Shown one piece after another: positions 61,245 through 64,000 of a stretch of DNA of 64,000 nt. The notes beneath the pieces were generated by a model. That model was not told the origin of the DNA and ran no database searches. It worked only from the letters and a program-made list of their open reading frames with translations. The translations under genes were made by a program, and so were the position numbers. The DNA is taken from assembly GCA_021904315.1 (NCBI GenBank), contig CM038917.1:4882041-4946040 (forward strand), given 5' to 3'. The stretch is from Sphagnum magellanicum. Lineage: Eukaryota > Streptophyta > Sphagnopsida > Sphagnales > Sphagnaceae. The first letter of the stretch is position 1; each line of letters begins with the position of its first letter.

Positions 61245-61450
61245 TCCCGTCCAGTGTTGGTCTGGTCTGGTATATAGGGCCCCTGTCTGGAATCAAGACT
61301 GGTAGCAAGGATCCGACCAGTCCAGTATGAGCTGAGACAATACCAGCCTTATACCAGTACCAGTCTGGTAGCTACTTGAGGTAATACCAATCTCCTTCCA
61401 CCACTTTCATATCAGTCTCAATACCCGTTATATACCTGCCATATCCCAGC
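61245..61450 (+). repeat. AGTGTTGG-headed repeat with CTGGT/ACCAG words
   Basis: Starts CAGTGTTGGTCTGGTCTGG and is dense in CTGGTA, ACCAGT and TACCAG, which can pair with each other. No coding frame is convincing. Confidence 0.35.
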
Positions 61451-61532
61451 TGAAAAGCTATGCTCAAATGTTGATAGCCAGAATAACTTGGGTGCCTTCA
61501 CCTTCTTGATAAGAAGGCCTCTCTAATGCTGT

Positions 61533-61727
61533 AGTACCTTGGTGGCTGTGGCAAAAATTATATTAATTTTAGAAAAGCTGAAAAAATAAAAACAAAAATC
61601 AAAGAATGTTTTTTCAAGGAAAATGAAGAACTTTTTGAAATATTCTGGAATATTTTACTATACCAAAAAAAATCTTCAAAAATAATTAATTATTCAACAG
61701 ATATGCTAAAGCTACCCCTGTAGTACC
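61533..61727 (+). mobile_element. GTACCTTG-end MITE, copy 4
   Basis: Inverted relative to copies 2 and 3. Left end AGTACCTTGGTGGCTGTGGC; right end GCTTTAGC-type inverse reading AAAGCTACCCCTGTAGTACC. CTGTAGTACC occurs at both ends as a direct repeat, which may be a target-site duplication overlapping the terminus or coincidence. Confidence 0.55.
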
Positions 61728-61971
61728 AAGGAAAAGTTAAACTTGGACCTAAAGACCCTGATTTAGTGTGAGGATGGGGTTGCTTATAGACTTCAGAGGG
61801 TTCGAAGAGCCTTCCTTGGTGCTAGCTAAACCCCCCTAAGACCAAACAAAATCAAACGAACCCAAGAGAAAAGGAAGACCGATAACTACAAAATTAGATG
61901 CCCAGGAAAAGAAATATATATATTTATTTTTTTTGGTCACTGAGGAGCCGGTGGAAGTAATATTACTATAT

Positions 61972-62108
61972 ATGTGTAGGGTAAAGCCTGAGGTTGTGGG
62001 CTTTATTGGAATAAGGGTCCTTCCTCCGCATGAGGGGGAGCTGAGTGTGGGCCTGATTTCCACAAAGCCTGCGGCTGACGGACAGCTTTACCAAATGTGA
62101 AGACACAT
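61972..62108 (+). repeat. Hairpin repeat unit (GTGTAGGGTAAAGCC type)
   Basis: Starts GTGTAGGGTAAAGCCTGAGG and closes with AAAGCCTGCGG...AGCTTTACC, as in the units at 974 and 1613. Has an inner AAAGCC / GGCTTT pair. Pairing along the stem is imperfect here. Confidence 0.5.
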
Positions 62109-62333
62109 GTTAAATTTTTTTAATTTGTTTTTGGGTGGTATCCAAGGAAAAGAAATGCTGTTTCAAAAAATGAAACACCTACATAAGCATGCATTAAAAT
62201 TTTAGAAATTCTCACCATTTAAGGCCGAAAAGTTTCAGCCTGCCCTACAACTATCCGATGAAAATCAATACAGATCTTTTCATTGTGCATAGCACCCCAA
62301 AAAGAGAAAGAGAGAGAGATAAAGGCTTAAATA

Positions 62334-62473
62334 GGGGGGAGGGGGGAGGGGGAAAAAATTTGGGCCGAATTTTCCTATCTTCCACTTTTGCTCACATTTA
62401 TATGTTGAGTTTTTTACCTCTTTTGTTTTCTTTTTCTTTTTTTAATGATTCCCCCCCCCCCCCCCCCGCCCCC
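62334..62473. repeat. Opposed G-run and C-run pair
   Basis: G-runs of six, six and five separated by single A (about 62334-62352) and a C17-G-C5 run (62451-62473) face each other about 100 bp apart. Each could form a G-quadruplex on one strand, or they could pair as a hairpin stem. Confidence 0.7.
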
Positions 62474-62799
62474 TTTTGGGGTTTTCATTTTTGTACTGGT
62501 CTTCCTTCCATGTGTTTTGTGAAGAAGTGCTGTCACAGCCTTATTTTTACTGGTGAACGTTTGCCAAAACTTGAAATAGAAATATCAAAGAAGAAAAAAT
62601 GGCAACAAGTTTTAGAACTTTTCTAAATGGTCTAAAAATACAAGTTTAAAAATTTGTTACCAAACTGAAATCAGAGTCCAAATGTGACAAAATTTGACAA
62701 TATTTTGACAGAATATTCCCTTCTCTCTTTCTTTTTTCATTTTGGGGAAATTTTCGCCTTTAAAAAAAAGGATGGTCAGGACATAAAAGTGAGAAAAAA

Positions 62800-63010
62800 C
62801 AATAGTAAAAATCGTCAGATTACTATATATTTAGTTTTCAGTGCACAATAGCCATAAATACAGAAACTTTTGTTAAAGACGTGTACTTCTTGTCTGGTCT
62901 GGTTTATAGCGAGCTTTGGCTAAAATTTGCCGTGGATGATTGCCATTTTCCCCACATCTTCGTATGGATGATTGCCGCTTAAGCCACACAAATAGAATTC
63001 CCAAAAAAAG
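62800..63010 (+). repeat. ATCTGGCTAAAT dispersed repeat, copy 3
   Basis: Landmarks TTTATAGCGAGC, TTGGCTAAAATTTG, CGTATGGATGATTGCC and AATAGAATTCCC. About eight CpGs stand where copies 1 and 2 mostly have CA or TG. Confidence 0.55.
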
Positions 63011-63054
63011 GCACCGGCGCTCAGGATGTTTTTGGCTAAACTCCGCTGAATAGT

Positions 63055-63290
63055 TTTTTGTTTTTACAGAATGGCGAAATTTTAGTATTTTTTGAGGTTC
63101 TAATCGCCAATTTCGGGAAAAAAACGCCAGATTCTATCCTAAGTTGCAGCAGGTAGCCAAAAATATAGAAGGCTACTAAATTGTTTTTCTACTTTTATAT
63201 TTTCTTATCGCCAAATCTGGCTAAATTGTCGGATGATTGCCACCTTACTCCATAAATAAAATTCCTTAAAAAGACACTGCTCACTGCTGT
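63055..63290 (+). repeat. ATCTGGCTAAAT dispersed repeat, copy 4
   Basis: Landmarks GGTTCTAATCGCCAAT, CGCCAGATTCTAT, AATCTGGCTAAAT, GGATGATTGCC and CATAAATAAAATTCC. Retains CpGs (TCGCCAA, ACGCC). It ends where the putative right-edge promoter begins. Confidence 0.55.
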
Positions 63291-63791
63291 GTCTTTTTGT
63301 TTTTGTGTTTTTTGGGGATTGCAGAAAGCAGCCTTTGATTACGCACACAATACAAAGAAACAAAAACCTTGTTTGTTTGTTTGTTTCTTTGCTTTGTTTG
63401 CTTGCTTGCTCGTTCTCTTGTAGAGGAGCTTGAAGCACAATCGCACTACATACCAGCAGGAGTCTTCCGTATCTTCTGGAGGATTTTTTTTGCTGTTATA
63501 CTTTGGAGAATTATTTTCAACTTGTTATGTGCTTTGGAGGAAATTCATTTTGTGAAGATTTTGCAGGAGATAGGACATTGAGTGTGCTGCTGGAAGAAGA
63601 AGAAGAAGAAGCCTAAGCCTTGCTTGCACGAGAAGCTTTTTTTTAAAAAAATTTAAGCGTTTTTGTTTTTGTTTACCGCTGGTTTTTAGTAGTGGAGAAT
63701 ATCCCGAGTGAACAACACGTCCTTTGTCTGGAACTGTATCGACTCTCTTGGTTTTTCGTTTGTTGTCATTTGCTTCTTCTTCCTGCCTTTC
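63290..63791 (+). promoter_or_regulatory. Putative promoter and 5' UTR of a gene running off the right edge
   Basis: From about 63.3 kb the sequence gains CpGs, TTTG and TTTC runs and GAAGAA triplets, as in the PLD zeta leader. A CATAAATAAA box in the preceding repeat (about 63250) could serve as a TATA element. CTCTTGTAG at 63414-63422 resembles a splice acceptor. The start site is inferred. Confidence 0.3.
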
Positions 63792-63928
63792 ATGCATTTT
63801 CTTGTGTGCATTCGGTTGATAAGAGCTGCTCGTCGTAGAATACGGTTGCTGAATGTTTGTGGCGGCGCCGGCGGCAGCAGCAGCAGCAGGGGAGTCACAG
63901 CAGAATACTCTTCTTCGCCTTCTCAGAG
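63792..63928 (+). CDS. Possible first coding exon of an unknown gene, partial at right edge
   Basis: An ATG at 63792 opens a frame that continues to a near-consensus 5' splice site, CAGAG|GTGAGTG, at 63928/63929. The predicted 45-46 residues are hydrophobic then basic at the start (MHFLVCIRLIRAARRRIR), followed by Gly, Ser and Ala runs from a GGC/AGC repeat, ending near SSSPSQR. The start could be a signal anchor, but the stretch may instead be non-coding 5' UTR. GC content and CpG density are the highest in the window outside the PLD gene. No family is recognisable. Confidence 0.3.
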
Positions 63929-64000
63929 GTGAGTGAGCACTTTACTCTTTTTGGCGATTTGCGTGCGTTCCCTTGTTTTCTTCTCCTTGAAGCTTTGAGG

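Overview
This window looks like nuclear DNA from a land plant. The evidence is a full-length plant-type phospholipase D zeta (PX-PH-PLD) gene, a Ty1/copia relic, a tRNA-derived SINE, CACTA and PIF/Harbinger-type MITEs, and AT-rich, CpG-poor intergenic DNA. The sparse genes suggest a large genome. I cannot name the species or clade.

Genes. One coding sequence is certain: a PLD zeta of 1103 codons at 25494-28805 (+) with no intron. It follows a T/C-rich leader that starts near 22.9 kb and ends at a good splice-acceptor-like site (25380), so a 5'-UTR intron is plausible. At the right edge (63.3-64.0 kb) there is probably the first exon of a second + strand gene, ending in a near-consensus splice donor at 63928/63929; the rest lies outside the window. 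Two older coding relics are a retroelement-like fragment (5.27-5.86 kb) and a broken reading-frame cluster of unknown origin (2.94-3.80 kb).

Repeats make up most of the rest. (i) 41.0-44.55 kb: a decayed Ty1/copia element (GAG-pre-integrase, integrase, reverse transcriptase, RNase H, possible 3' LTR), interrupted by a 156-bp CACTA-type MITE in integrase and a 444-bp Harbinger-type MITE in RNase H. Both insertions can be read from their 3-bp target-site duplications. (ii) Three copies of a GGSCCACTTTAGA MITE and at least four of a GAGCATCTCC MITE; one of the latter splits a copy of a large foldback element. (iii) Four copies of a ~190-200 bp MITE with GTACCTTG ends. (iv) A large foldback element at 0.77-1.97 kb and a scattered set of short hairpin repeats whose stem sequence differs from copy to copy while pairing is kept. 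(v) A SINE with an 11-bp target-site duplication at 50.75-50.95 kb. (vi) A 12-unit minisatellite at 20.14-20.70 kb, each unit carrying a 9-bp-stem hairpin. (vii) A dispersed family at 6.7, 45.1, 62.8 and 63.1 kb; only the copies next to the putative right-edge promoter still hold CpGs.

The stretches 7.7-14.2, 29.6-41.0, 44.55-46.4, 51.4-52.9 and 55.6-60.9 kb hold no gene I can support. I see no intact transposase or reverse transcriptase, so every mobile element here looks non-autonomous or dead. I found no defence system, operon, CRISPR array or canonical tRNA/rRNA gene.
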